Origin: a virus
Direction: 5' to 3' (one strand)
DNA: 61,839 bases
Virus record (IMG/VR): IMGVR_UViG_3300021185_002489
Location: 1 to 61,839 of that record
Shown: positions 38,735 to 45,903 of the stretch, in pieces
Position numbering within the stretch: position 1 is the stretch's first letter
Layout: each line of letters opens with the position of its first letter
Position numbers and translations under genes: made by a program
The notes under the pieces: model-generated
What the model was told of the DNA's origin: nothing
Databases searched by the model: none
The model's input: the letters and a program-made list of their open reading frames with translations, nothing else

Positions 38735-39064
38735 TTAAAATGGTAAATCAGGTTCTGGTGCTGCACCAGTAATAGACTGCAACATATCAACATTAGACTG
38801 TTGAGGTTGTCCCTCTCTTGGTGCAGTGTTTACATTTTGTCCGTTAGTCCAAACAACTTTAACATTACCTAAGTAAGACTTAGCTGCTTTAGCGTCGCGT
38901 TCTTCTTTAGTTTGTTCTGTTTGAATATAACCAGAATCTCCGTACTGTCCAACTTCGTCGTTAACAACTATTGTAATAGGATAGTACTTACCTTTTTTAC
39001 CTTCGTAAATTTTTGACTTATCAATCTTAGTTAAGTCAATGTTTGCTGAAATAATACTTGCCAT
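38735..39064 (-). CDS. Single-stranded DNA-binding protein
   Basis: The protein has 109 residues. The body has beta-strand patterns with YYPITIVVNDEVGQYGDSG and YLGNVKVVW; the C-terminus is a disordered Gln/Pro region that ends in PEPDLPF, the acidic-aromatic tail used by SSB proteins to recruit partners. Position between primase-helicase and recombination genes fits. Its start overlaps the stop of the 55-residue gene upstream. Confidence 0.72.
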   Translation of the reverse strand: MASIISANIDLTKIDKSKIYEGKKGKYYPITIVVNDEVGQYGDSGYIQTEQTKEERDAKAAKSYLGNVKVVWTNGQNVNTAPREGQPQQSNVDMLQSITGAAPEPDLPF

Positions 39065-39231
39065 TAGTATGTAGCTAATTGATTAAACATTCTTCTCATT
39101 TGATCTTTAGTAGCACCTGTAGTTCTACGTAGGTTGTCTACTGCTTTTGTGTGTGATTGATTGTTATAGAAGTTATCAACTCTAGTGTTAACTCCTGTTA
39201 CATCACATACTCTTTTTTTAACTCTTGCCAT
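39064..39231 (-). CDS. Hypothetical basic protein, 55 aa
   Basis: An ATG-started frame of 55 residues (MARVKKRVCDVTG...) whose stop overlaps the SSB start (TAATG). It is basic and helical, ending MRRMFNQLATY. The overlap and full use of the gap between SSB and exonuclease genes support translation. Function unknown. Confidence 0.6.
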   Translation of the reverse strand: MARVKKRVCDVTGVNTRVDNFYNNQSHTKAVDNLRRTTGATKDQMRRMFNQLATY

Positions 39232-39246
39232 AATATTAAATTTAAA

Positions 39247-39978
39247 TTAAAGTGTTTTGGAGATATAGTATTGGCTGAAATCTCCGTCGCCATTTACAAA
39301 AAATTCATTATAAGCCTGAACTGCTTTAGCAACTTTGTTTTGTCCAGATTGTAAAAATCTGTCGCTGCAATCAAATAGTCCAGTCTGTAATGTTTTTTTA
39401 TCTATCACTATAAATATTAATTCATAACCAAACATCTTAGAATAAATATATGCTTGACTATCATAATTATATTTATAGGCTGAATTAACAAATGAATTTA
39501 TATTGTTTGTAGTCTTAAGATCAATAACTAATTGATGACTGTGATTAACAATATCTGCTTTACCTTTCCATTGCATACCTTCTAATTCAGTTATGCCTGG
39601 TAATTCATATTCAACTGCTCCTTCTTGTATTAGATCTTTGAATAAATCATTGTCTAATACTTTCTCTCGCATCAACTCTATATTGTCAGCTTCATGTTCA
39701 AGCAGACATATATCCTCTCCAGCTATATCCTTATAAGCTTTTGTATTACGAGTTGATGATTTTACTATTTTGTATTTATCAAGCTTGTGAGGCTCTAATA
39801 TAGTTGTGTGAAAATATCCTCCGATTAAAAAAGCGGGATTAGGTGGTGAAGGTTTCTTAAAATCTAAAGGATTATTTAAGAGAGCTGATATATCACTATT
39901 GCTTAAATATGTTTTACCAAACTCTCCATAATAATCTTCGTCATTACGTAACCTTTCAATTGCTTTTTTATTATCCAT
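39247..39978 (-). CDS. PD-(D/E)XK exonuclease (RecE/RecB-like)
   Basis: The protein has 243 residues. It shows H57 in GGYFHTTILEP, D142 in GKADIV, D153-x-K155 in VIDLKTT and Q175 in DSQAYIYS, the full motif set of the RecB/RecE-type (PDDEXK_1) nuclease. Such enzymes resect DNA ends for recombination. It overlaps the ERF annealase gene by eight bases, forming the usual exonuclease-annealase recombination pair. Confidence 0.85.
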   Translation of the reverse strand: MDNKKAIERLRNDEDYYGEFGKTYLSNSDISALLNNPLDFKKPSPPNPAFLIGGYFHTTILEPHKLDKYKIVKSSTRNTKAYKDIAGEDICLLEHEADNIELMREKVLDNDLFKDLIQEGAVEYELPGITELEGMQWKGKADIVNHSHQLVIDLKTTNNINSFVNSAYKYNYDSQAYIYSKMFGYELIFIVIDKKTLQTGLFDCSDRFLQSGQNKVAKAVQAYNEFFVNGDGDFSQYYISKTL

Positions 39979-40570
39979 TAAGTTGTTTTAAAACATCATC
40001 TTTAATAGTATACTTTTCTTGTAAAGTTTTAAGTAAACCACCATTAGCCAAAAACTTTTTAGCTTGATCAATATTCTTCATATCTATTATAGGTTTTTTA
40101 TCTGCTAATATCTTATTTTCAAGATTATTAACTTTAGCTTTAAGTGTTTGCTCTCTGTGATCACGTCCGTGTGTATTAGTAGCATCAGCGTCAGCTGTAT
40201 CGTCAATAAGTAATAGATTACCTAAAGCATATTTTTTACCATAAGATGATGCTGAACCAAACTTTTGTGGCATTTGCATACCCTTTTGATTAAGATCAAC
40301 ACCTACAATAGCTGTACCTTCTATTTGATCACCAGTCTCTGCATCTACAATTGTAGCTGTGCTATGAATTATAGGAAAGTCAGAACCTAATGTTAGGTTT
40401 TCTTTAATTGTAACATATATATTATGTTTATCATTATAAGGTTTCAATGCTTCTAGTATATCTTCCGCAGATCGAAACATGTAATTACCAAAATTGTTTT
40501 TTCTAGACTTCTTGGCTTTAAAGTCTGCCTGAATAGCGCTAAGCTTCTCTCGTATGTTCATTAGATTCAA
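39971..40570 (-). CDS. ERF-family single-strand annealing protein
   Basis: The protein has 199 residues. The N-terminal two thirds match the ERF pattern: NYMFRSAEDILEALKP, STATIVDAETGDQIEG and GMQMPQKFGSASSYGKKYALGNLL (key residues FGSASSYGKKYAL). The C-terminus is a helical tail. It anneals complementary strands in phage recombination and circularisation. Directly followed by its exonuclease partner. Confidence 0.88.
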   Translation of the reverse strand: MNLMNIREKLSAIQADFKAKKSRKNNFGNYMFRSAEDILEALKPYNDKHNIYVTIKENLTLGSDFPIIHSTATIVDAETGDQIEGTAIVGVDLNQKGMQMPQKFGSASSYGKKYALGNLLLIDDTADADATNTHGRDHREQTLKAKVNNLENKILADKKPIIDMKNIDQAKKFLANGGLLKTLQEKYTIKDDVLKQLNG

Positions 40571-40664
40571 TTATTTTATAGTTAATATAAATTCCGTTTT
40601 TGTAGTATGTTACAATGCCATCTCCTGTGACTTCTGTAACCTCGTCATTAATAAATCCATCCAT
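40539..40664 (-). CDS. Hypothetical protein, 41 aa
   Basis: A small frame (MDGFINDEVTEVTGDG...) that fills the gap between the 40667 gene and the ERF gene, overlapping the ERF start by 32 bases. Beta-like and acidic. It is consistent with the dense packing of the block, but there is no family signature. Confidence 0.45.
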   Translation of the reverse strand: MDGFINDEVTEVTGDGIVTYYKNGIYINYKIIESNEHTREA

Positions 40665-40666
40665 AA

Positions 40667-41017
40667 TTAAAATGTTAGATCGTAAATGATGTTGTCTTTT
40701 TTAAATAATCTTCTTTTATTAAATTTTCTTATTGTACCGAAGACTGTTTGTCCATCTACTAAAGTATTGTTGTGATAAGAATGTTCGTGCCATATTTTTT
40801 CTTTTTGATTTACACCGTTACCGGTTAGTTGTTGATTAGTTATTGGTATATATTTGCCACCTGATACTGCATTAACAGTACTTAAATTATAATTAGGTTG
40901 CTTTTGTTTAGGTGCATTATCTTGATAAGAGGAAGGTGCTTGATCACCTGGTCTTACATATTGTAATTCATCTATTGTCGATAGACAATATTTATATTTA
41001 CTCTTAAATTTATACAT
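40667..41017 (-). CDS. Hypothetical protein, first gene after the second promoter type
   Basis: The protein starts MYKFKSKYKYC and has 116 residues. A longer start five codons upstream (41032) would lie inside the TATAAT box of the promoter, so I prefer 41017; the transcript would then have almost no leader. The middle is Gln/Asn/Pro-rich, with KIWHEHSYHNN near residue 80. Function unknown. It opens the leftward replication operon. Confidence 0.55.
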   Translation of the reverse strand: MYKFKSKYKYCLSTIDELQYVRPGDQAPSSYQDNAPKQKQPNYNLSTVNAVSGGKYIPITNQQLTGNGVNQKEKIWHEHSYHNNTLVDGQTVFGTIRKFNKRRLFKKDNIIYDLTF

Positions 41018-41020
41018 AAT

Positions 41021-41049
41021 ATTATAGTGCAATTTTACGTTAAAGGGAC
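41021..41049 (-). promoter_or_regulatory. Promoter type 2, facing the replication block
   Basis: On the minus strand GTCCCT (41049-41044) is separated by exactly 17 bases from TATAAT (41026-41021), with ATTGCAC directly before the -10. The same -35, spacer end and -10 occur at 48077-48105 on the plus strand. It lies right after the sigma-factor gene and before the replication genes. Confidence 0.7.
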
Positions 41050-41050
41050 C

Positions 41051-41827
41051 TTAATCTTTATAAATTTTTAATTTATTTTCTGCCCAATCATATACTTTTG
41101 ACGATGACTTGATACCATTGGTTACTACAAAGTAAGCCAACTCATCTAAAGCATCATCGTTGTTTTGTAGTCTAGTTAATAAACGTTGTTTTTGTTTCTT
41201 AACATTCTCTACATTCATACTAAAGTATGAAGCTATGTCCTTGATTTTCTTAGGTTTAGAATATATATCATCTAAGCCATAAAACATTTCTATCATAACA
41301 TGATACTTAGGAACATGCTTTAATAACCAACCTTTTAAAAAGTCTCCTAGTTTTTCATAATCGTAATCATATACTTCTTCATCTATAACAGATAGTACAT
41401 CATTATCAAACCATTGAGGAAACAATACAGTAACAAAACCAAAGCCATTTGAATAACGTTTTTTATCTTCATTATTCCATACACCTTTTATTGGTCGCTT
41501 TGATCCGTCTACATTTTTTTTAACTTCATCGTTAACTAAACCTTTTATACTTATACTTAAGTATTTAGAAATAGCTTTTTTACGATCTAATTTAGTTTCT
41601 AATGAGTTTATTAAATCCCAGTCTATATTAGACCATGATTTTAACAAAGCATAATAACCTTCTTGATGTAGATCATTGATGTTTACAACCCCTATAGCAG
41701 AATACTCTTTTGAAAAGCTATTTGCAATTTTAGATGCCATTTTAAAATAATCTAAAGGTATTTCAGATTTTAAATTAGAAACTGATGACTGGTTTAAAGC
41801 ATATATTTTTTTATTAAAATTTTTCAT
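41051..41827 (-). CDS. Phage sigma-70-family-like factor
   Basis: The protein has 258 residues. Residues about 26-70 resemble sigma region 2 (MASKIANSF, then DLHQEGYYALLKSW), and residues about 185-230 resemble region 4, with IEMFYGLDD, KIKDIASYFSMNVENVKKQKQRLLTRL as helix-turn-helix. It is followed by a distinct promoter motif present twice in the window. I infer that this protein redirects host RNA polymerase to those promoters. Divergence from cellular sigma factors is large. Start overlaps the stop of the 71-residue gene. Confidence 0.68.
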   Translation of the reverse strand: MKNFNKKIYALNQSSVSNLKSEIPLDYFKMASKIANSFSKEYSAIGVVNINDLHQEGYYALLKSWSNIDWDLINSLETKLDRKKAISKYLSISIKGLVNDEVKKNVDGSKRPIKGVWNNEDKKRYSNGFGFVTVLFPQWFDNDVLSVIDEEVYDYDYEKLGDFLKGWLLKHVPKYHVMIEMFYGLDDIYSKPKKIKDIASYFSMNVENVKKQKQRLLTRLQNNDDALDELAYFVVTNGIKSSSKVYDWAENKLKIYKD

Positions 41828-42039
41828 ATGCGTAATAATTTTAAGCGTCTACTGTATTTTTTTATAAGCTTAGCTTTTATTTTTAATTCTTTAACAGGTA
41901 TTCTATTTCTTATTTCACCCTGTAATACAATATCAATAATTTCAGCTCTTAAGCTAATTATTTCATTAAGCAAAAATTCTCTGTGTCTTTCTGTTCTGCT
42001 TTTAGTATCAATTCTTATTTTTCCTATTTTTATTATCAT
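41824..42039 (-). CDS. Hypothetical basic protein, 71 aa
   Basis: A Lys/Arg/Ile-rich helical protein whose stop overlaps the sigma-like gene start (ATGA). Coupling suggests it could be a regulator or partner of the sigma-like protein, but no known family is seen. Confidence 0.6.
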   Translation of the reverse strand: MIIKIGKIRIDTKSRTERHREFLLNEIISLRAEIIDIVLQGEIRNRIPVKELKIKAKLIKKYSRRLKLLRI

Positions 42040-42127
42040 TTTTCGGTTTTCTAAAGTCTTTTATTTTTGTAGCAATATTAAAACTATTGCTAGATACTAA
42101 GTGTTTGTATATTTTGTGTGATCTCAT
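42008..42127 (-). CDS. Hypothetical basic protein, 39 aa
   Basis: A small Lys/Asn-rich frame (MRSHKIYKHLVSS...) ending in a run of KNDNKNRKNKN. It overlaps the genes on each side by a few to 32 bases. Plausible by the packing pattern; no function known. Confidence 0.4.
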   Translation of the reverse strand: MRSHKIYKHLVSSNSFNIATKIKDFRKPKNDNKNRKNKN

Positions 42128-42282
42128 ATTATTTTTTCAAAGTGAATGTCCACATCTGGTGGGAATTGTTTTAAAATGTGTTCGCAAGCTTGTTCTTGCA
42201 CGTGTATAGCAACTTGAGTGTTAATCATATATTTATGTTGCTTACCTCTATCGTTTATAATCATATATTCTAGTATACTCAT
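42124..42282 (-). CDS. Hypothetical protein, 52 aa
   Basis: Frame MSILEYMIINDRGKQHKYM..., ending FEKII. It overlaps the next start by four bases (ATGA). Mixed alpha/beta composition. Unknown function. Confidence 0.5.
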   Translation of the reverse strand: MSILEYMIINDRGKQHKYMINTQVAIHVQEQACEHILKQFPPDVDIHFEKII

Positions 42283-42419
42283 TAGTACAAAGGTTTAGTG
42301 TGTTCCGGATCTGTTTGCCAGTGCTCCATAATGTGTTCGCCTGTTGAATTATCAATGTAATACGTTTCAGTACCTATTGTTATAAACACGCTATTTTCTG
42401 TTCTTATATCTACTATCAT
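42282..42419 (-). CDS. Hypothetical protein, 45 aa
   Basis: Frame MIVDIRTENSVFITIGTETYY..., a beta-like small acidic protein. Its stop overlaps the next start by one base (TAATG). Unknown function. Confidence 0.5.
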   Translation of the reverse strand: MIVDIRTENSVFITIGTETYYIDNSTGEHIMEHWQTDPEHTKPLY

Positions 42420-42583
42420 ACGTAATTCCAAAATGAATCAATCTTTTCGATATATGTTATACCTCCTTGATTAAAATGTAAGTTTTTATGTTTATCAAAA
42501 CTTGGTGGTATATTACCAATATTATAAGGTTTAAATTCAATTACTTCGCCAGTTGTTAAGCTTCTTAGTTTTTTTGTTTTCAT
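42416..42583 (-). CDS. Hypothetical protein, 55 aa
   Basis: Frame MKTKKLRSLTTGEVIEFKPY..., with an A-rich start (AAATATGAAAAC). Coupled to the next gene by four-base overlap (ATGA). Unknown function. Confidence 0.55.
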   Translation of the reverse strand: MKTKKLRSLTTGEVIEFKPYNIGNIPPSFDKHKNLHFNQGGITYIEKIDSFWNYV

Positions 42584-42588
42584 ATTTG

Positions 42589-42681
42589 TTATTTGATTAT
42601 ATAATACATATCTAATATTTTGTGCATTGCGTCTTCACTAATCTCATTAGAAAGAACCATACTGAATAATAATTTTCTCAT
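42589..42681 (-). CDS. Tiny helical protein, 30 aa
   Basis: Frame MRKLLFSMVLSNEISEDAMHK..., starting six bases after the ligase stop. Hydrophobic N-terminus. Could be a real micro-protein; evidence is only position and frame. Confidence 0.4.
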   Translation of the reverse strand: MRKLLFSMVLSNEISEDAMHKILDMYYIIK

Positions 42682-42687
42682 AGCTGT

Positions 42688-43545
42688 TTATTCGTAATTG
42701 CGAATAGATTTGAATAGAGGGTGTCTATATGATCCAGAAGGTGTACGTTGGAAGTATGTGAATGTAGCAGTCTTGCCAATATACCATTCAGCTATATCGT
42801 ACATTTTTTCTAGTACAGGCATTTTGTCCATTACTGGCATTCCGAATTCGACACCGTTAGCGTCTCGTGCAAGAAATTTGCCGATCGTGCCAGTACGTTT
42901 GCCCTGACCCTCCACCCAGCCGGTGATCGTTGCTTCGGTATCGTGGAATTCTTTGTATTTTTGTAAATTGTAACTGCGTTTGTTTTCATATGGTTTGTTA
43001 TTACGTAATATTGCGCCTTCATAGCCTTGTTTAGTAGTAAACTGATGATACATTAGTCTTGCTGTAACATCGTTTTGAACTTGATAAGTCTCAACTGTTT
43101 TACAGTATTGTAATGTAAATTCTTTGTGTAAGTTTTTAATGCTTTCATTGCGATACCCAAAACTATTATCAGGCGTATCAGGCATGAATATATCATAGTT
43201 GTGAAATTGTATTGCTTTAGCTTCGTTACGCTCAGCATCAGATGGTGATTGTTTACGTACGAGTGAGATAATCTTGTTGAAGTTATCTTTGTAATCGTGA
43301 TTGTATAGCTCACCGTCTAGCACAACGTTAGGATACTTAGTAAACAATGGCACAAGTTCATCTGTTATATGCTGAGCGTTCATAAATTGTTTATGGTTGC
43401 GTGAAAATGCACCGTGTTTAGTAATGTAACAACGTACGCCGTCAAGCTTCGGTTGAATGAAAGAATCTTTATCAAATTCTTTTTTACCTACAGGATGCGC
43501 TAGCATTACATTAAAGTTTGTCATAGTCTGTTTTAATTTTTTCAT
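42688..43545 (-). CDS. ATP-dependent DNA ligase
   Basis: The protein has 285 residues. Motif I is QPKLDGVR with the nucleophile K33; motif III is VLDGELY (D77-E79); motif IV is YEGAILR (E176); motif V is LQKYKE (K196). An OB-fold-like C-terminus (about 205-285) follows with GKRTGTIGKFLARD. It seals nicks during replication and recombination. A later start at 43524 (MTNFNVML) is also possible; the longer form overlaps the upstream gene by 35 bases. Confidence 0.92.
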   Translation of the reverse strand: MKKLKQTMTNFNVMLAHPVGKKEFDKDSFIQPKLDGVRCYITKHGAFSRNHKQFMNAQHITDELVPLFTKYPNVVLDGELYNHDYKDNFNKIISLVRKQSPSDAERNEAKAIQFHNYDIFMPDTPDNSFGYRNESIKNLHKEFTLQYCKTVETYQVQNDVTARLMYHQFTTKQGYEGAILRNNKPYENKRSYNLQKYKEFHDTEATITGWVEGQGKRTGTIGKFLARDANGVEFGMPVMDKMPVLEKMYDIAEWYIGKTATFTYFQRTPSGSYRHPLFKSIRNYE

Positions 43546-43828
43546 ATATTTCTTTTAATTCTTGTAATAATTCGTATTTTTCTTCGCTTAGTAGCTTTTT
43601 TGCTGTTTTTTCTAATTCAATTAATTGTTCTTTTAATAAATCTTTTTGATTAAATTCTTCTGAATATTTTACATTACCAAATGCATCAACATCTTTTGTA
43701 AAAAATTCTTGAGGACTCATAGTGTCAAATGATACTATTGTTTTATTAGAGTCTAAATAATCTTTTAATCTATTAAATACTTTATCAGCTATCATGTCTG
43801 ATAATAGCTCCATTTGATCTTGGGTCAT
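43511..43828 (-). CDS. Hypothetical acidic coiled-coil protein, 105 aa
   Basis: A Leu/Lys/Glu-rich protein with a coiled coil at about residues 60-105. Its start lies 41 bases below the type 1 promoter at 43869-43897. It overlaps the ligase start. No family recognised. Confidence 0.6.
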   Translation of the reverse strand: MTQDQMELLSDMIADKVFNRLKDYLDSNKTIVSFDTMSPQEFFTKDVDAFGNVKYSEEFNQKDLLKEQLIELEKTAKKLLSEEKYELLQELKEIYEKIKTDYDKL

Positions 43829-43907
43829 ATTCTAATTCTTTAAACATATTATTAATTTCTTCACTTATATTATCACTTTGTGATGGTGTTTGTAACGTAT
43901 TTTTCAT
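43785..43907 (-). CDS. Possible micro-protein overlapping a type 1 promoter
   Basis: A 40-residue frame (MKNTLQTPSQSDNISEE...). The type 1 promoter lies inside its first codons, so that promoter could only express the shorter form from the ATG at 43847 (20 residues); the long form needs read-through from upstream. One of the two may be real. Confidence 0.3.
   Translation of the reverse strand: MKNTLQTPSQSDNISEEINNMFKELEYDPRSNGAIIRHDS
43869..43897 (-). promoter_or_regulatory. Type 1 promoter, copy 1
   Basis: CGTTAC (43897-43892) then 17 bases then GATAAT (43874-43869), inside the wider pattern TACGTTAC...GTGATAATATA. It faces the ligase-to-sigma operon. Confidence 0.75.
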
Positions 43908-43908
43908 A

Positions 43909-44139
43909 TTATTTTATGTAATTATTTGTTGTGCATAGCATTTCCATTGTACGCCATACTTTTAAATCTCTTATTGCACCATAAGCTAAGTCAAAAGTTT
44001 GTTGGCTATCAATACCTGCAAGACCTTTATGTCTATTTTTAAAATAGTATTGAACCTCATGCTCGCTATGATGAATTTTAGAATAAAGCTTATTGCTTAT
44101 TCTTTCATCAACATATTTTTTCATTTCTTTTTTATTCAT
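43909..44139 (-). CDS. Hypothetical protein, 76 aa
   Basis: Frame MNKKEMKKYVDERISNK..., with an upstream alternative start at 44163. I prefer 44139, which overlaps the upstream gene by only eight bases. The middle has YYFKNRHKGLAGIDSQQTFD. No family recognised. Confidence 0.55.
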   Translation of the reverse strand: MNKKEMKKYVDERISNKLYSKIHHSEHEVQYYFKNRHKGLAGIDSQQTFDLAYGAIRDLKVWRTMEMLCTTNNYIK

Positions 44140-44455
44140 CTTCATCTTCTGTATGTTGTTCAACGTAATCTTCTATTTCATATTCATTAAAGAATTGTTC
44201 AATATCTGAGCAGTATATTACTGCCTGCTCGTCATCATAATCGTAACTTACGTCTTTAATGCGTTCAATAATATCATCAAAGCTTGGTTCATAGTAATAT
44301 ACATCTTCTTCCCAATTTATTTTTTGCTCGTCATTAGTTATGACGAATACTTCATAGCCGTCAACAGTGCTTTGAGTATATATACTTAGCTCTGGGTTGC
44401 GTGGAAAATCTTCTGAGATCTTTACATTTAATAGTTTTTCTAGTTTTTCAATCAT
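44132..44455 (-). CDS. Hypothetical very acidic protein, 107 aa
   Basis: A Glu/Asp/Tyr-rich protein with net charge strongly negative, with YYYEPSFDDIIERI and an ending HTEDEDE. Such DNA-like acidic proteins in phage early regions sometimes inhibit host nucleic-acid-binding proteins, which is only a possibility here. It lies directly downstream of the tRNA island. Confidence 0.6.
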   Translation of the reverse strand: MIEKLEKLLNVKISEDFPRNPELSIYTQSTVDGYEVFVITNDEQKINWEEDVYYYEPSFDDIIERIKDVSYDYDDEQAVIYCSDIEQFFNEYEIEDYVEQHTEDEDE

Positions 44456-44475
44456 TATATTTAATTTAATATTAG

Positions 44476-44548
44476 TTGCGGTGACAGGATTCGAACCTGT
44501 GACCTCGAGTTTATGAGACTCGCGAGCTGACCACTGCTCTACACCGCT
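44476..44548 (-). tRNA. tRNA with CAT anticodon (Met, or Ile2)
   Basis: A 73-base cloverleaf on the minus strand: acceptor stem AGCGGTG/CACCGCA (first pair A-A mismatched), D-arm GAGC...GCTC, anticodon stem CGAGT/ACTCG with loop CTCATAA, and T-arm ACAGG/CCTGT with TTCGAAT. The anticodon stem lacks the three G-C pairs of bacterial initiators, so elongator Met or lysidine-type Ile is more likely. CCA is not encoded. Confidence 0.85.
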
Positions 44549-44554
44549 AAAAGT

Positions 44555-44616
44555 TAGGGCCTCACCATTGCTTTTCGTTTACCCTTGCAAGAGGTACGCC
44601 GGTTTTTTTGGCCCTA
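44555..44616 (-). other. tRNA-like structured segment, no D-arm or T-arm
   Basis: A perfect 7-bp closing helix TAGGGCC/GGCCCTA encloses an anticodon-arm-like hairpin TACCT-CTTGCAA-GGGTA (TGC would be Ala). The sides hold no D-arm or GTTC T-arm, so it is not a functional standard tRNA. It may be a decayed tRNA or another structured RNA between the two tRNAs. Confidence 0.35.
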
Positions 44617-44673
44617 TTTGTGCTACGTGAGTCTTTAACCATTAAGGTGCCTCATTCATCTAACACTATTTTG

Positions 44674-44749
44674 TGGACGTGGCAGGAGTCGAACCTACGT
44701 TTGCTGATAGTGTACTTTTGAACTTTGTCAGCACTTGCCCATCACGCCC
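44674..44749 (-). tRNA. Aberrant tRNA or tRNA-like gene
   Basis: Acceptor GGGCGTG/CACGTCC and T-arm GTAGG-TTCGACT-CCTGC are clear. The middle lacks a standard D-arm; instead TGCTGA/TCAGCA form a 6-bp stem with a 20-base loop. The total length (76) is normal. I could not assign an anticodon. Either the fold is non-standard or the gene is decayed. Confidence 0.5.
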
Positions 44750-44751
44750 GT

Positions 44752-44943
44752 TTATTTGCGTCGCCAAGATCGGTGCACTGCTGCACTTGTTGCTTGGTCA
44801 ACGACTTGTATTTCTAGTACTTGTTTGCTACCAATGATCGGTACATAACTATATAGCTGTGTATCAGAGCATTGCACGCAATTTTTGTAGCCCATTTCAA
44901 TTCTAACAGGATGAACTTTGCTGCCACATTTACAATATTTCAT
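44752..44943 (-). CDS. Zinc-ribbon protein, 63 aa
   Basis: The protein opens with MKYCKCGSKVHPVRIEMGY and has Cys at 4, 6, 22 and 25 (CKCG...CVQC), a short zinc ribbon, then a C-terminal VDQATSAAVHRSWRRK. The ribbon resembles DksA-like or similar phage zinc ribbons. It may bind RNA polymerase or nucleic acid. Starts in an ATGA overlap with the upstream gene. Confidence 0.6.
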   Translation of the reverse strand: MKYCKCGSKVHPVRIEMGYKNCVQCSDTQLYSYVPIIGSKQVLEIQVVDQATSAAVHRSWRRK

Positions 44944-45086
44944 AATTGTTGTTTTAATATATGATCAATTATGTGTTGAGCATTACCTTCAACTGTAATT
45001 TCTGTGTCGTATAAACCCGTGTATAGCAACTTGTATGTTGCGGGTTTTACTTTTTTAAATTGTGTATCAAATTTATTTCCCGCCAT
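44940..45086 (-). CDS. Hypothetical protein, 48 aa
   Basis: Frame MAGNKFDTQFKKVKPATYK..., ending HILKQQL. Coupled by ATGA to the zinc-ribbon gene, and overlapping the end of the next upstream gene by 14 bases. Unknown function. Confidence 0.5.
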   Translation of the reverse strand: MAGNKFDTQFKKVKPATYKLLYTGLYDTEITVEGNAQHIIDHILKQQL

Positions 45087-45303
45087 CTTCTTCTATTTTT
45101 GTTGGTTCATATTTATTTTCAAGATAATCAACTAAGTTTACAGTAAAATATTCAACAATATCTTGTGCTTCAAAGCCATCATCAATTGCTGGTTTAAATT
45201 TTTCAATTGCATATTCAATTTGCCAATGGTCAATTAATTTTTTCATTCTATTGAATTTATTTTGTAAATCAATATAGTTTTGTACGTTTGTGTTTTTATT
45301 CAT
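45073..45303 (-). CDS. Hypothetical helical protein, 76 aa
   Basis: Frame MNKNTNVQNYIDLQNKF..., 28 bases below the type 1 promoter at 45331-45359. Helical, charged, Asp/Glu-rich second half. First gene of its operon. No family recognised. Confidence 0.6.
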   Translation of the reverse strand: MNKNTNVQNYIDLQNKFNRMKKLIDHWQIEYAIEKFKPAIDDGFEAQDIVEYFTVNLVDYLENKYEPTKIEEDGGK

Positions 45304-45330
45304 ATTATTATTTATTTGTTATTCATATAT

Positions 45331-45359
45331 ATTATCACGTACAAATTAATTTTGTAACG
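45331..45359 (-). promoter_or_regulatory. Type 1 promoter, copy 2
   Basis: CGTTAC (45359-45354), 17-base spacer, GATAAT (45336-45331), extended on the left by TA and on the right by ATA. It overlaps the last codons of the 45346 gene and drives the 45303 gene. Confidence 0.75.
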
Positions 45360-45507
45360 TATTTTGTTTAAAATATTCACGTATTTGATTCATAAGTGAT
45401 AAACCAATATCATATTTATTATAAACGTAATTTACTTTTTCGTCAATATTAAGATCAGTTTTGTTTTCATTTACATAATCTAATATATTTGCTATTGATT
45501 CATTCAT
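45346..45507 (-). CDS. Hypothetical protein, 53 aa
   Basis: Frame MNESIANILDYVNENKTD..., whose last codons lie inside the type 1 promoter at 45359. Its start overlaps the upstream gene stop (45504) by four bases. Helical, acidic. Unknown function. Confidence 0.5.
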   Translation of the reverse strand: MNESIANILDYVNENKTDLNIDEKVNYVYNKYDIGLSLMNQIREYFKQNTLQN

Positions 45508-45698
45508 TTTGTAACTTTTTTAATTAAACTAAATAATAGTTGTTGTTTTATTTGTAATTCTAATTCGTATAAGTCATCAAATTCATCTAATTGAAATTCC
45601 GATGGGTCCAATTGCCAGTGTATTGTATTGTCAATGTGTTCATTAACTTCTTCAATAATATCATTAGCTATATTTGCTATTAATTTTTTGTCATACAT
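45504..45698 (-). CDS. Hypothetical acidic protein, 64 aa
   Basis: A helical Glu/Leu-rich protein, with IIEEVNEHIDN and ELELQIKQQLLFSL. Ends overlapping the next start. No family recognised. Confidence 0.55.
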   Translation of the reverse strand: MYDKKLIANIANDIIEEVNEHIDNTIHWQLDPSEFQLDEFDDLYELELQIKQQLLFSLIKKVTK

Positions 45699-45701
45699 AA
45701 T

Positions 45702-45902
45702 TTATACTATTTTTATATATTGGTTTTCTTTATTCCATGCTTTACTAGTCATATATCCTGTTGTGTAATAAGTATTATTTTCTAATAAGTGCATCATTTC
45801 TTTGTATTCACTTGTAGCTTCGGGACGTTTGCATTGTTTAATGTAGTGAATTGTTTTAATTCCGCTATGGTCGTTGCCGTAAAATATCCATGTGTTTTTC
45901 AT
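45702..45902 (-). CDS. Hypothetical protein, 66 aa
   Basis: I take the start at 45902 (MKNTWIFYGNDHSG...) because the longer frame up to 45947 would overlap a small zinc-ribbon gene by 44 bases. It has a beta-alpha layout with NDHSGIKTIHYI. Unknown function. Confidence 0.55.
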   Translation of the reverse strand: MKNTWIFYGNDHSGIKTIHYIKQCKRPEATSEYKEMMHLLENNTYYTTGYMTSKAWNKENQYIKIV

Positions 45903-45903
45903 A

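Noticed and set aside
44476-44749. A split or permuted tmRNA
   Set aside because: The GGTTCGACTCC-type T-arm and GTGAT after the acceptor hint at it, but each unit is under 80 bases, there is no tag-peptide frame, and the acceptor pairs close within 76 bases.
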